Positions 16,344-25,763 of a stretch of DNA of 64,000 bases are shown one piece after another. Source of the DNA: Halopelagius fulvigenes. GTDB taxonomy: Archaea; Halobacteriota; Halobacteria; Halobacteriales; Haloferacaceae. The position numbers and the translations under genes were made by a program. A model generated the notes under the pieces. The model was not told where the DNA came from. It ran no database searches and saw only the letters and a program-made list of their open reading frames with translations. The DNA lies in the NCBI RefSeq assembly GCF_042662625.1, contig NZ_JBHSXH010000014.1, forward strand, positions 26,417 through 90,416, given 5' to 3'. Position 1 is the stretch's first letter. Every line of letters begins with the position of its first letter.

Positions 16344-16782
16344 TTCACTATCTCTGTATCCGTCCTACGAGGCCACGGACAGTTCGAAGCCGAATGCGCT
16401 CTTGGATCCATTTGTCCGTCCTACCATTTAAATACGTATTATTTATCTCTCTTACCGATTCTCCCCTTCCTCGGGGCGACGTTCTGTGATTGGTACGTCT
16501 GTCCGCGTGGTCACGTCGGTGTAGCAGTTCTCGCTGTGACTCCCCGACGTCCATCTATACTCGATTCGATACCGGGAATCCGAGTTCTCTCGGCCTCGTC
16601 TCGGCAGCTTCGCCAAAAATAAGGTTGAATTTACTCACACAAACTACGATATACCGTGAGGTTATTTTCCAGTACTCAAATATAATAGATTGTATGAAAA
16701 CTCCGTAATCTCTCACCGCCCATTACAGATCTAGTACTGTAACTCAATGCTTATCCCATGTATACTAACCATTTCGTCTAGC

Positions 16783-16799
16783 GTTCAGATATAGTGGAC
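16783..16799 (-). promoter_or_regulatory. Operator-like motif GTYCACTAT-N4-GAAC
   Basis: The minus strand reads GTCCACTATATCTGAAC, one of a set of related 17-mers around this catabolic region. Confidence 0.45.
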
Positions 16800-16964
16800 A
16801 CCGAATTGGGGGCAGGAACACGTTCGATGGTTCCGTTCGAGGAATGCTCGGATGGACACTCCTCTTCCCAGGTAGTCTGCCCTCTTAGTCGAACTTGAGT
16901 TCGGCTCAGGTCTGGCCCGCCGGGTTTAGCATCTCTTCTACCAAGAAAACGGTCTACAGGAACG

Positions 16965-17732
16965 CTATGAGGTGTTTCGGAGAGCCTTCCGAATCTTGTT
17001 CGCCGAGCTGATGATGAGGCCGGGAATGTCCTGCTGAAAGCGTTTTCCGGACATACTCTCGGGCGGACTGAGCACGTATATTGCTCCGAACGTCAGCCCC
17101 TCGGGGTCGGTGATTCCGGCGGCGAGACCGCGCAGGTCAGTCCGCCACTCTTCGCGGTCGGACGTTAGTCTGCGTGTCTGTGCCGTCTCAAGTTCTTTTC
17201 GGAGGTGCGGCAGATCAGTAATCGTATGTTCGGTGAACGGTTCGACATCCTGCGCGTCAAGTACCGACTCCAGTTCGTCGTCCGGGAGGTTCGCCAGCAT
17301 AGCTTTCCCGGGCGCAGTACAGTGGAGAGGAACGGTCTCTCCCTCCGCGACCGGCGGCGTCTCCACCTTCTGACCGGTTGACTCGTAGAGACAGATTCCC
17401 GCGTCGCGTTCGATCACCGTCAGACCGGCCGCGAGACCGGACGTCTGCGCTAACCGGTCTACCTCCCGTCGGCCGACTCGGTAGAGGGGAAACCCGGAGC
17501 GAACGGACGAGCCGATCTCGAAGAAGCGGAGACTGGGTCGGTACTTGCGGTGCTCTTTGACTACGAAGCCAAGATGTCTGAGCGTCTCCAGATGGTTGTG
17601 GACCGAACTCTTCGAGAGTTCGACTTCGTTCTCGACGGTGGTGAGGTTCGCTTCGCCCAGTTCCACGAGCGCATCTAACACTTGCGCGCTCGTCGTCGTC
17701 GCCTTGACGGGCGGGTCGCCGTTCTCTCTCAT
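16965..17732 (-). CDS. IclR-family transcriptional regulator
   Basis: 255 aa. The N-terminal winged helix (about 10-70: LTTVENEVELSKSSVHNHLE, TLRHLGFVVKEHRKYRPSLR) is followed by the IclR effector-binding domain (about 85-250) with LHCTAPGKAMLANLPDDELE and EWRTDLRGLAAGITDPEG. IclR proteins bind small metabolites and control catabolic operons. It lies just downstream of the dgoD-like gene on the same strand. Its promoter region carries two copies of a TTCACTATTTCCG element 34 bp apart, a likely autoregulatory site. It probably controls the sugar-acid/polyol genes to its right. Confidence 0.93.
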   Translation of the reverse strand: MRENGDPPVKATTTSAQVLDALVELGEANLTTVENEVELSKSSVHNHLETLRHLGFVVKEHRKYRPSLRFFEIGSSVRSGFPLYRVGRREVDRLAQTSGLAAGLTVIERDAGICLYESTGQKVETPPVAEGETVPLHCTAPGKAMLANLPDDELESVLDAQDVEPFTEHTITDLPHLRKELETAQTRRLTSDREEWRTDLRGLAAGITDPEGLTFGAIYVLSPPESMSGKRFQQDIPGLIISSANKIRKALRNTS

Positions 17733-17765
17733 GTGTCAACGGATACAGCAACGGCACATATAATT

Positions 17766-17816
17766 GTTCACTATTTCCGAACAGCGCGCCCGAATTTCGA
17801 TTCACTATTTCCGGAT
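17766..17816 (+). promoter_or_regulatory. Paired TTCACTATTTCCG direct repeats before iclR
   Basis: GTTCACTATTTCCGAAC at 17766-17782 and ATTCACTATTTCCGGAT at 17800-17816, 34 bp apart, between the IclR start and the stop of the dehydratase gene. The first has GTTC/GAAC symmetry. They are candidate IclR operators. Confidence 0.6.
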
Positions 17817-17833
17817 AGTCCGGCGGGGGAGCG

Positions 17834-18985
17834 CTACCACTCGGCGATGCTCCCGTCGTCGTGATACCACACCGGGCTCTGCCAATCAACTCGCGACTTC
17901 GATTGTTCGCGGACGAGTTTCTCGTCGATTTCGACGCCGAGGCCCGGGGCGTCGGGCGCGGAGACGTACCCCTCCTCGAATCCGAACACGCTCGGGTCCT
18001 CGAGGTAGTTCAACAGGTCGTTCTCAGCCGTCTGGTGAATCTCCAGATTCTGCGCTTGGACGATTGCATTCGGCAGCGTCGTGTCCAACTGGACGCACGA
18101 CGCGAACGATATCGGTCCGAGGGGACAGTGAAGCGAGACGAGGACGTCCTCCGACTCCGCGGCCGTCGCTATCTTCCTGACTTCGGAGATGCCGCCCGCG
18201 TGGGAGGGCGACGGTTGAAGGACGTCGACAGCACCCGAACCGAGCGTCTGCTTGAAATCCCATCGCGAGTAAAGCCGTTCCCCGGTCGCGAGCGGCACCT
18301 TGGTGTGCGACTCGATGCGCGGAAGCGTGCCCGCGTGTTCGGGAAGCACGGGCTCCTCGTAGAACATCGGGTCATACTGGTCGAGTTCCGCGGCGATCCA
18401 CTTCGCCATCCCACTGGTGACTCGTCCGCGGAGGTCCACCGCGACGTCCACGTCGTCGCCCACTTCGTCTCGGACGGCTTCGAGCCGGTCGCGGACGTGT
18501 TCCACCGCCGCCGGCGTGTCGATTCGCTTGAGCTGCGAGACGACCGAGATCTTCAGCGCCCGATAGCCGTTCTCCACCTCCTCCACCGCGGCCCGAGCGA
18601 CCGCGTCCGGCGTGTCGCCGCCTACCCACTGATAGACGCGGATTCTGTCTCGCGCCCGCCCGCCCAGTAAGTCGTACACCGGTGCGCCGTAGTGCTTGCC
18701 CTTGATGTCCCAGAGCGCTTGGTCGATTCCGCCGAGAGCACTCATGAGGATCGGTCCACCGCGGAAGTGCCGCCCGCGGTACAGCGCCTGCCAGTGACGC
18801 TCAATTTCGAGTGGGTCCTTCCCGAGGAGATAGTTGTCGATCATCTCTTCGACCGCCGCCTTCGTCGTCTTCGCGTGCCCCTCGACGATCGGCTCCCCCC
18901 AACCGCAGACGCCCGCGTCCGTCTCGAGCTTCAGAAAGACCCATCGGGGCGGAACCTCGAACAGTTCATAACCCGTGATTTCCAT
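17834..18985 (-). CDS. Enolase-superfamily (DgoD-like) protein with altered catalytic residues
   Basis: 383 aa from MEITGYELFEVPPRW (18985), matching the length of galactonate dehydratase (382 aa in E. coli). Upstream in-frame ATGs add about 30 unlikely residues. Metal-ligand regions are present: Asp184, Glu210 (FYEEPVLPE) and Glu236 (ATGERLYSRWDF), as is the base His286 (SLHCPLGP). But the general-acid His of DgoD (DFHGR) is Arg186 here (DLRGR), and the Asp that pairs with the base (QPD) is Ser259 (QPSPSHAGG). It may be inactive, or may act on a different acid sugar. It is divergent from the aldolase gene and is followed by iclR. Confidence 0.85.
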   Translation of the reverse strand: MEITGYELFEVPPRWVFLKLETDAGVCGWGEPIVEGHAKTTKAAVEEMIDNYLLGKDPLEIERHWQALYRGRHFRGGPILMSALGGIDQALWDIKGKHYGAPVYDLLGGRARDRIRVYQWVGGDTPDAVARAAVEEVENGYRALKISVVSQLKRIDTPAAVEHVRDRLEAVRDEVGDDVDVAVDLRGRVTSGMAKWIAAELDQYDPMFYEEPVLPEHAGTLPRIESHTKVPLATGERLYSRWDFKQTLGSGAVDVLQPSPSHAGGISEVRKIATAAESEDVLVSLHCPLGPISFASCVQLDTTLPNAIVQAQNLEIHQTAENDLLNYLEDPSVFGFEEGYVSAPDAPGLGVEIDEKLVREQSKSRVDWQSPVWYHDDGSIAEW

Positions 18986-19134
18986 GTCCGGGACGACGCA
19001 GGGGACCATAAAGTAGCTTGTGCGACCCTCGAATGCGATAGGCGCGTCGCCCGACCCGCCACCGAAACGACGCACCGCGGCGCGCGAGTCGCACCACCCA
19101 TAGAGTTAACACCTCCTGTCGAAATAACACGACC

Positions 19135-20475
19135 ATGACGGTGAACGAACCCAGACGAGTAGTCAGCGAACTCGGCAAACGGATGTTGTCCGACGGTCTC
19201 ACCAAGGGGACCGGGGGTAACATCAGCGTCAGGACGGACGACGGGAACGTCGCCATCAGCCCGTCAGGGATGCCCTACGATGAGATAGAGCCTGAAGACG
19301 TCCCCGTCCTCGACATCCACGGCGAACAAGTCGAAGGCGACCGGAAACCGTCGAGCGAGTACCGAATGCACACGGACGTCCTCCGTGAACGTGACGACGT
19401 GGGCGCAGTCGTCCACAACCACTCCCCGTACGCCAGCACCTTCGCGAGCATCGACGAACCGGTCGGCCCCTCGCACTACCTCATCGCGTTCGTCGGCGAC
19501 CAGATCCCCGTCGCATCCTACGAGACGTACGGAACGGCCGAACTCGCGGAGGTGGCGCTCGAGACGTTGGGTGACGAGTACAACGCGTGTTTGCTCAAGA
19601 ACCACGGCGTGCTGGCGACCGGCGCGACGGCGGAGGATGCGTACGAAGTGGCGCTGATGGTCGAGTACTGCGCGCGCATCCACTACCAAGCGCTCAGCGT
19701 CGGCGAACCGTCGCTGCTCCCCGACGAGGAGATCGGCACCTTGGTGGAGAAGTTCGCCGACTACGGGCAGGCGAACTCCGACGATGGCGGAAGCGAACCG
19801 TCCGCCGGCGCTGACGTCCCCGACGACAGAATCGCGGAACTCGAATCGCAGCGCGCGGCAGTGAGTCGGCACGGCCGAGAGATGCTCCGTCAGGAACTGA
19901 CCGAGGGGACCGGCGGAAACATCAGCGCACAGAACGGCGACCTCGTGGCTATCAGCCCGTCGGGGATACCCTACGACGAGATAGAGCCCGAAGACGTCCC
20001 GGTCGTCACGCTGGACGGCGAGCGGGTGGCGGGGAAGCGGGAGCCGTCCAGCGAGATTCATATGCACACGGGCATCCTCCGTGAACGCGACGACGTGGGC
20101 GCAGTCGTCCACAACCACTCCCCGTACGCCAGCACCTTCGCAAGCCTCGGCGAACCCGTCCCCGCCTCGCACTACCTCGTTGCGTTCGTCGGCGACCAGA
20201 TCCCCGTCGCATCCTACGAGACGCACGCCACGCAGGCGCTCGCGGACTCCGCGCTGGACGCGCTGGGCGACGAGTACAACGCCTGTTTGCTCGAGAACCA
20301 CGGCGTCGTCGCCGTCGGCGACACCGTCGCGGAGGCCTTCGAAGTGGCGCTGATGGTCGAGTACTGTGCGCGCATCCAGTATCAAGCGCTCAACGTCGGC
20401 GAGCCGTCGCTGCTCCCCGACGAGGAGATCGACACCCTGCTGGACCGATTCGCCGACTACGGGCAGGACCACTAA
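19135..20475 (+). CDS. Tandem fusion of two class II aldolase/adducin domains
   Basis: 446 aa made of two near-identical halves (about 8-215 and 240-446) joined by an acidic linker (DDGGSEPSAGADVPDD). Each half has the FucA-type elements: phosphate-binding TGGNIS (N29 and N262), SSE with the presumed catalytic Glu, zinc ligands HNH (H94/H96 and H326/H328) and a third His in NHG (H157 and H389). All are kept, so both halves could be active. Family members are normally about 215 aa single domains acting as oligomers. The DNA is also very similar between halves (for example 19385-19450 versus 20081-20146). It probably cleaves or epimerises a phosphorylated sugar; the substrate is unknown. Confidence 0.9.
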   Translation: MTVNEPRRVVSELGKRMLSDGLTKGTGGNISVRTDDGNVAISPSGMPYDEIEPEDVPVLDIHGEQVEGDRKPSSEYRMHTDVLRERDDVGAVVHNHSPYASTFASIDEPVGPSHYLIAFVGDQIPVASYETYGTAELAEVALETLGDEYNACLLKNHGVLATGATAEDAYEVALMVEYCARIHYQALSVGEPSLLPDEEIGTLVEKFADYGQANSDDGGSEPSAGADVPDDRIAELESQRAAVSRHGREMLRQELTEGTGGNISAQNGDLVAISPSGIPYDEIEPEDVPVVTLDGERVAGKREPSSEIHMHTGILRERDDVGAVVHNHSPYASTFASLGEPVPASHYLVAFVGDQIPVASYETHATQALADSALDALGDEYNACLLENHGVVAVGDTVAEAFEVALMVEYCARIQYQALNVGEPSLLPDEEIDTLLDRFADYGQDH

Positions 20476-20652
20476 GGTGGGGTCTCGAACGCGGTCGGCG
20501 CGTGTCCGCCGGCCGCCTCGATCCAACTCTCGCTCGTGACATAGGTCGGTAGACCGCAGCGGAACCGCCGAAGCGACCGTGCCCGGCGTGAGAGGCCGTA
20601 TTCCGTCGGCGCAACAATTATGGTGGCGGTAGCCGTGAGACCTCATAATCAA

Positions 20653-22347
20653 ATGAGTCACTCAGTAGTCGTCATCGGCGGGGGAGCGACCGGCACGGGA
20701 ACGGCCCGCGACCTCGCGATGCGGGGGTTCGACGTGACGCTCGTCGAGCGGGGTAACCTCACCGAGGGGACCACGGGCCGGACTCACGGACACCTCCACA
20801 GTGGCGCTCGCTACGCCGTCAGCGACCAAGAGAGCGCGATCGACTGCATGCGAGAGAACCGGATTCTCCACCGGATCGCCGGTCACTGTATCGAGGACAC
20901 GGGCGGGTTGTTCGTCCAACTCGAGGGCGACTCCGACGAGTACTTCGAGGAGAAGTTAAAGGGGTGCGCCGAGTGCGACATCCCGACGGAGGTCATCTCC
21001 GGCGAGGAGGCCCGTCGCCGCGAACCCTACCTCACCGAGGAGGTGACGCGCGCGATTTGGGTCCCCGACGGCGCGGTAGACCCGTTTCGGCTCTGCGTCG
21101 CCAACGCCGCCGCCGCCGTTGACGAGGGCGCGACCGTCGAGACGCACGCGGAGGTGGTGGATATCGTAGTCGACGACGGAACCGTCACCGGCGTGAAAAT
21201 CGAGCGGCAGGGACCGAACTACCTCGGCGAGGGGAACGAGGGCGACGTCGAGACCATCGACGCCGACTACGTCGTCAGCGCGACCGGCGCGTGGGCGGGG
21301 CAACTGGCCGAGATGGCCGACATCGAACTGGAGATGGCCATCTCGAAGGGAGCGATGGTCGTCACGAACGTCCGTCAACTCGATACGGTCATCAACCGCT
21401 GTCTCCCGAAGGGGGAGGGCGACACCATCATCCCGCACGAGACGACGGTTTTGCTCGGTGCGAACGACGACCCCGTGGACGACCCAGACGACTACCCCGA
21501 AGAGCAGTGGGAGGTCGACATGATGATAGACATTGCCTCCGAGATGGTCCCGGTCGTCGAGGACGCCCGCATGATCCGCGCCTACTGGGGCGTGCGACCC
21601 CTGTACGACCCCGACCCTGCATCGACGACGGACCCCGGCGACGTCACCCGGAACTACTTCGTCCTCGACCACGCCGAACGCGACGGCGTCGAGGGATTCG
21701 CCTCCGTGGTCGGCGGAAAGCTGACCACGTACAGGGAGATGGCCGAGTCGGTCACCGACCACGTCTGCGACGTCCTCGGCGTCGACGCCGACTGCCGGAC
21801 GCACGAGGTACCGCTTCCGGGAAGTAGCGACCCGTCCGCCCTCGACGAACGCATGGACAAGTTCGACCTCCGGTCGCCCATCGCCCGTCGGAGTTCCCAG
21901 CGACTCGGCGACCGAGCGCCGGAGGTGCTGGACGTCGACGGGCCGAACCCGACGGTCTGCGAGTGTGAGGCGGTCACGCGCGCGGAGATATGCGACGCCA
22001 TCGACCAGGTCGGCGCGGACCTCAACGGCGTGCGACTCCGGACGCGGGCCTCGATGGGGAACTGTCAAGGCGGGTTCTGCACGCACCGCATCGGGGCCGA
22101 ACTGTACGGGGAATACGACGGGGAGACGGCCCGGGACGCCGTCGATGAACTGTACCAAGAGCGGTGGAAGGGACAGCGACACACGCTCTGGGGGGAACAG
22201 CTCTCGCAGGCGATGCTGAACCACATGCTCCACGCGACGACGATGAGTCGGGACGCGAACCCCGCCGTCAGCGACGACGACGTGGACTACGGGGCCTTCG
22301 ATTCGGGGCCGACCGCTCGTACGACGGAGGGTACCCGTGGCGATTGA
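20653..22347 (+). CDS. glpA: Anaerobic-type glycerol-3-phosphate dehydrogenase, FAD subunit A
   Basis: 564 aa from MSHSVVVIGGGATGTGTARD (20653). The N-terminal FAD dinucleotide fold GGGATG is followed by the DAO oxidoreductase fold and a C-terminal BFD-like [2Fe-2S] domain with CxC at 436/438 (CECEAVTR) and CxxxxC at 471/476 (NCQGGFC). It oxidises glycerol-3-phosphate, or a related polyol phosphate, and passes electrons to GlpB/GlpC. glpB starts inside its end (11-bp overlap), so the three genes form one operon. Usual glycerol kinase GlpK is not beside it, and two FGGY kinases lie nearby instead, leaving the true substrate open. Confidence 0.93.
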   Translation: MSHSVVVIGGGATGTGTARDLAMRGFDVTLVERGNLTEGTTGRTHGHLHSGARYAVSDQESAIDCMRENRILHRIAGHCIEDTGGLFVQLEGDSDEYFEEKLKGCAECDIPTEVISGEEARRREPYLTEEVTRAIWVPDGAVDPFRLCVANAAAAVDEGATVETHAEVVDIVVDDGTVTGVKIERQGPNYLGEGNEGDVETIDADYVVSATGAWAGQLAEMADIELEMAISKGAMVVTNVRQLDTVINRCLPKGEGDTIIPHETTVLLGANDDPVDDPDDYPEEQWEVDMMIDIASEMVPVVEDARMIRAYWGVRPLYDPDPASTTDPGDVTRNYFVLDHAERDGVEGFASVVGGKLTTYREMAESVTDHVCDVLGVDADCRTHEVPLPGSSDPSALDERMDKFDLRSPIARRSSQRLGDRAPEVLDVDGPNPTVCECEAVTRAEICDAIDQVGADLNGVRLRTRASMGNCQGGFCTHRIGAELYGEYDGETARDAVDELYQERWKGQRHTLWGEQLSQAMLNHMLHATTMSRDANPAVSDDDVDYGAFDSGPTARTTEGTRGD

Positions 22348-23734
22348 GAGCGACGTCCTCGTCGTCGGCGGGGGACTCGCCGGGATGACCAGTGCCGTCG
22401 CGGCCGCCCGAGCGGGCGCGGACGTCCGCCTCGTCTCTCACAAGAAAACCTCGCTCAGACAGGCGTCGGGACTGATCGACGCCCTCGGCTACGTCCCCGA
22501 GCGGTCGTCTCCCGCCGGGCAGTCCGAGTACATCTCCCAAGAGCGGAAGGACTTCCGCGAGGTGCGCTCGAACCGAGGCGAGTACAAGGGGCCGCTGGTC
22601 AGCCCCTACGACGAGTTCGGCGAGCTACCCGACGACCACCCCTACTCGCTCGTCGGCGAGGAAGCGCTCCGTGAGGGCCTCTCGCTGTTCGACGAGTTGC
22701 TCGGCGACGCGTACGCGGGCGGACACACCGACCAGAACGCGCTCGTCCCCACCTTCGGCGGAGCGGTGAAACCGACCGCCCGGTACCCCCGTTCGGTGGC
22801 TGCGGGCCTCGCAAGCGAGAACCGGTCGATGCTCGTGGTCGGCTTCCGGTCGTTCACCGAGTTCGACGCTCGAATGGTTGCGGACACCCTCGACGCCGCC
22901 GGCGTTCCCTTCGACGTCGCCGGGGCCGAAGTCAGATACGCGGAGACGTTTCCGGCGGACGCGAAGGTGACTCGCTTCGCGAAGGCGCTCGACCACGACG
23001 AACACATCGACGGCACGCCGGCCCGTCGGGCCCTCGCCGAAGCGGTCGAACCGCATGTCGGAGACGCGGAGCGGGTCGGCTTCCCCGCGCTTCTCGGCGA
23101 CGAGAACACCCGCGAGGTCCGCGCCGAACTCGGCGACAGACTCGGGGGCGACGTGTTCGAGATTCCGATGGGACCGCCGAGCCTCCTCGGACTCCGGTTG
23201 GAGGACCGGCTGTACGCGGCGCTCGACGACGAGGGTGTCCAGTACGAGACCGGAAACCCGGTCGTCGGCTACGAGACAGCCGACGGCGCGCCGGATCGCC
23301 TCGGATCGGTTCTCGTCGACCGGAAGGGGAGGGAGGTGCCGTACGCGGCCGACACGTTCGTCCTCGCCACGGGCGGCCTCGTGGGGAAGGGACTCGGTTC
23401 CGACCGAAACGCGGTGCAGGAGCCGGTGTTCGGCTGTCACGTCCCCCAACCCGAGGACCGCTACGACTGGTTCGTAGACGACGCGTTCGGCGACCACGCG
23501 TACGCTCGGTTGGGAGTCGAACCGAGCAAGGCGATGCGACCGCTCGACGCGGGCGGCGACCCGGAGTTCGCCAACCTGTACGCCGCCGGCGCGGTGGTCG
23601 GCGGCGCGGACGTCGCGCGCGAGAAGTCCGCGAGCGGCGTCTCGCTGGCGACCGGAATCATCGCCGGCCGTGAAGCCGCGAGAACGGACCGAGAACCGAC
23701 CACAGATTCGAACACGACGGAGATACGACGATGA
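22337..23734 (+). CDS. glpB: Glycerol-3-phosphate dehydrogenase subunit B
   Basis: 465 aa from a GTG at 22337 (MAIESDVLVVGGGLAGMTSA), overlapping glpA. The N-terminal flavin-binding GGGLAG motif is followed by the GlpB fold with YPRSVAAGLASENRSMLVVG and a C-terminal ATGGLVGKGL. It mediates electron transfer between GlpA and the iron-sulfur subunit. Overlap with glpC is ATGA, indicating coupled translation. Confidence 0.92.
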   Translation: MAIESDVLVVGGGLAGMTSAVAAARAGADVRLVSHKKTSLRQASGLIDALGYVPERSSPAGQSEYISQERKDFREVRSNRGEYKGPLVSPYDEFGELPDDHPYSLVGEEALREGLSLFDELLGDAYAGGHTDQNALVPTFGGAVKPTARYPRSVAAGLASENRSMLVVGFRSFTEFDARMVADTLDAAGVPFDVAGAEVRYAETFPADAKVTRFAKALDHDEHIDGTPARRALAEAVEPHVGDAERVGFPALLGDENTREVRAELGDRLGGDVFEIPMGPPSLLGLRLEDRLYAALDDEGVQYETGNPVVGYETADGAPDRLGSVLVDRKGREVPYAADTFVLATGGLVGKGLGSDRNAVQEPVFGCHVPQPEDRYDWFVDDAFGDHAYARLGVEPSKAMRPLDAGGDPEFANLYAAGAVVGGADVAREKSASGVSLATGIIAGREAARTDREPTTDSNTTEIRR

Positions 23735-25107
23735 CCGACCGAACCGACGAAACGGACGACACGCACCGACCAGGCGACCAACCTGAACAGCACCGAGTGA
23801 CCGACGGCGGCGTCACCGCCGCCCCCGGCCGCGAGGGCGCGATACCGGAGGAGGACACCAACGTGACGGAGGTGTTCCCGGAGGGGAACCTCGACCTGCG
23901 GGCCGGCGCGGACAACTGCTACAAGTGCACGACGTGCGACACGTCGTGTCCGGTCGCGGAGGTGGATGAAGAGTTCCCCGGACCGAAGTTCCAGGGCCCC
24001 GAGCAGTGGCGACTCAAGCGGAAAGAGGACGCCGATATCGACGGCTCCATCATGTCGTGCTCAAACTGCATGCGCTGTGACTCGGCGTGCCCGTCGGACG
24101 TTCCGCTCTCGCAGATGCACAACGAGGCGCGCGGCGAGTACGTCGACGACCAGATGGACGCGCTCTCGACGGAGTACGTCCGTAACCGCATCCTCTCGAA
24201 CTACCGCACGTCCGCCGAACTCGCCTCGAAGGTACCGCAACTCGCCAACTTCGCGATGAACTTCGGGCCCGCGCGGTGGGTGATGGAGAAGGTCCTCGGC
24301 GTCACGAAAGAGCGGGAGTTCCCCGAGTTCGCCGAGCAGACGTTCCGCGAGTGGTGGCGCGAGCGCGGCGGCGCGCACGTTCAGAGCTCGGAGAAGCGAA
24401 TCGCCTACTTCCACGGCTGTTACTCGAACTACAACACGCCCGAAGTCGCGAAGGCGATGGTCCGCGTCTTCGAGCACTTCGGCTACGAGATACTCGTCCC
24501 GCCGCAGAAGTGCTCCGGAACGCCGATGTTCGCCAACGGGATGCTCGACGACGCTCGGAGGGACGCGGAGACGAACGTCGAGAACCTCGCGTCGGCCATC
24601 GCCGACGGCGCGGACGTCATCGCCTCCTGTACCTCCTGTTCGCTGTCGCTCCGACAGGAGTACCCGGAACTATTCGACATCGACGGCGTCGAAGACGTCT
24701 CCGACAACACGTTCGAGGCGGTCGAGTACCTCCGCATCTACGAAGACTTGGAGGGCGAACTCGCCGACGCCGAACTCGACGGACAGTCGTTCGGGTACCA
24801 CGGTCCGTGTCACGCCCGTAATCAGGGACTCCACCGGCAGGCCGTCGAACTGTTCCGTGACGTCGACGGCGTCCGCGTCGAGGACGTCGGCGACTCCTGT
24901 TCCGGCATCTCCGGCACCTACGGCTGGAAGGAGGAGAAGTACGACACCTCGATGAAGATAGGCGAGGAGATGTTCGAACACATGAAGCACGCCGAGGGGG
25001 AGGCCGGCATGACCGAGTGCCCGACGTGCGCGATGCAGATGGAACACGGCACCGGCTACGACATCTACCACCCGCTCGAGTTGCTCGAAGACGCACTCGT
25101 CGACTGA
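23731..25107 (+). CDS. glpC: Glycerol-3-phosphate dehydrogenase iron-sulfur subunit C
   Basis: 458 aa. Two [4Fe-4S] clusters lie near residues 62-120: CYKCTTCDTSCP and CSNCMRCDSACP. Two cysteine-rich CCG domains follow (CSGTPMFANGML, SCTSCSLSLRQEYPEL, then CHARNQGLHRQA, CSGISGTYGWKEEKYD and ECPTCAMQMEHG). It links the flavin subunits to membrane quinone. The N-terminus is long and polar before the first cluster, as in haloarchaeal GlpC. It is the last gene of the glpABC operon. Confidence 0.92.
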   Translation: MTDRTDETDDTHRPGDQPEQHRVTDGGVTAAPGREGAIPEEDTNVTEVFPEGNLDLRAGADNCYKCTTCDTSCPVAEVDEEFPGPKFQGPEQWRLKRKEDADIDGSIMSCSNCMRCDSACPSDVPLSQMHNEARGEYVDDQMDALSTEYVRNRILSNYRTSAELASKVPQLANFAMNFGPARWVMEKVLGVTKEREFPEFAEQTFREWWRERGGAHVQSSEKRIAYFHGCYSNYNTPEVAKAMVRVFEHFGYEILVPPQKCSGTPMFANGMLDDARRDAETNVENLASAIADGADVIASCTSCSLSLRQEYPELFDIDGVEDVSDNTFEAVEYLRIYEDLEGELADAELDGQSFGYHGPCHARNQGLHRQAVELFRDVDGVRVEDVGDSCSGISGTYGWKEEKYDTSMKIGEEMFEHMKHAEGEAGMTECPTCAMQMEHGTGYDIYHPLELLEDALVD

Positions 25108-25179
25108 CGGCACCTACCCGCGCCCGTTCGGCGAGGGAGGCACGGGATTTATGTGGATACGCGCGGTCTATGGTCGTGT

Positions 25180-25623
25180 ATGGTTGAATCCATCCCCCTA
25201 GAGACAGCGACGCAACTCATCGAAGCGGCCGAGGAGCGAGCCGACGAGATAGACAACCCGATGGTCATCGCGGTCACCAACAGCGAGGGGAACCTCGTCG
25301 CGCAGCACCGAATGGACGGCGCGTGGTTGGCCTCGGTCAACATCTCCCGAAACAAGGCGTACACCTCCGCCGCGCTCGATATGCCGACCCACGAACTGGC
25401 CGAGGCGTCCGAACCGGGGAACTCCCTCTACGGACTCGATACGCGCGACGAGGGTCGCATGGTGGTCTTCGGCGGCGGCTATCCGCTTGAGAAGGACGGA
25501 GAAGTCGTCGGCGCCATCGGCGTCTCCGGCGGCGAGGTATCGCAGGACCGCGACGTCGCCGAAGCCGGCGTCAACGAGTGGAACGAACTCGTCGAATCCG
25601 ACGCAGTCTCGGCTGACGACTGA
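25180..25623 (+). CDS. HbpS/GlcG-family protein
   Basis: 147 aa from MVESIPLETATQLIEAAEER (25180). It is a single-domain protein of the GlcG/HbpS (heme-binding, PduO-C-like) family: PMVIAVTNSEGNLVAQHRMD, ASVNISRNKAYTSAALDMPT, FGGGYPLEKDGEVVGAIGVS. Family members occur in glycolate, glycerol and diol operons as accessory or redox-sensing proteins. It lies 73 bp after glpC on the same strand and may be co-transcribed. No signal peptide, so cytoplasmic. Confidence 0.85.
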   Translation: MVESIPLETATQLIEAAEERADEIDNPMVIAVTNSEGNLVAQHRMDGAWLASVNISRNKAYTSAALDMPTHELAEASEPGNSLYGLDTRDEGRMVVFGGGYPLEKDGEVVGAIGVSGGEVSQDRDVAEAGVNEWNELVESDAVSADD

Positions 25624-25763
25624 CGGTCGCGCTCTCTCGTCCGTACGGCGCGAACGACCCGCGAGTGTCCGTTCTTCTTCTTTCGGCGCTCCGGATGCGG
25701 AGTCGCCGCTCGAAGCACCCCGAGCGTCGATAGTTTTAGACCCCTCTCCCGCGTGGGTCGCGT

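Noticed and set aside
15989..16411. 140-aa minus-strand frame
   Set aside because: Overlaps the recognisable antitoxin-like frame and has no protein character of its own.
19264..20661. 465-aa minus-strand frame
   Set aside because: Antisense of the double aldolase; Arg/Val/Asp-rich with repeated blocks that mirror the duplicated domain.
20956..22233. 425-aa minus-strand frame
   Set aside because: Antisense shadow of glpA.
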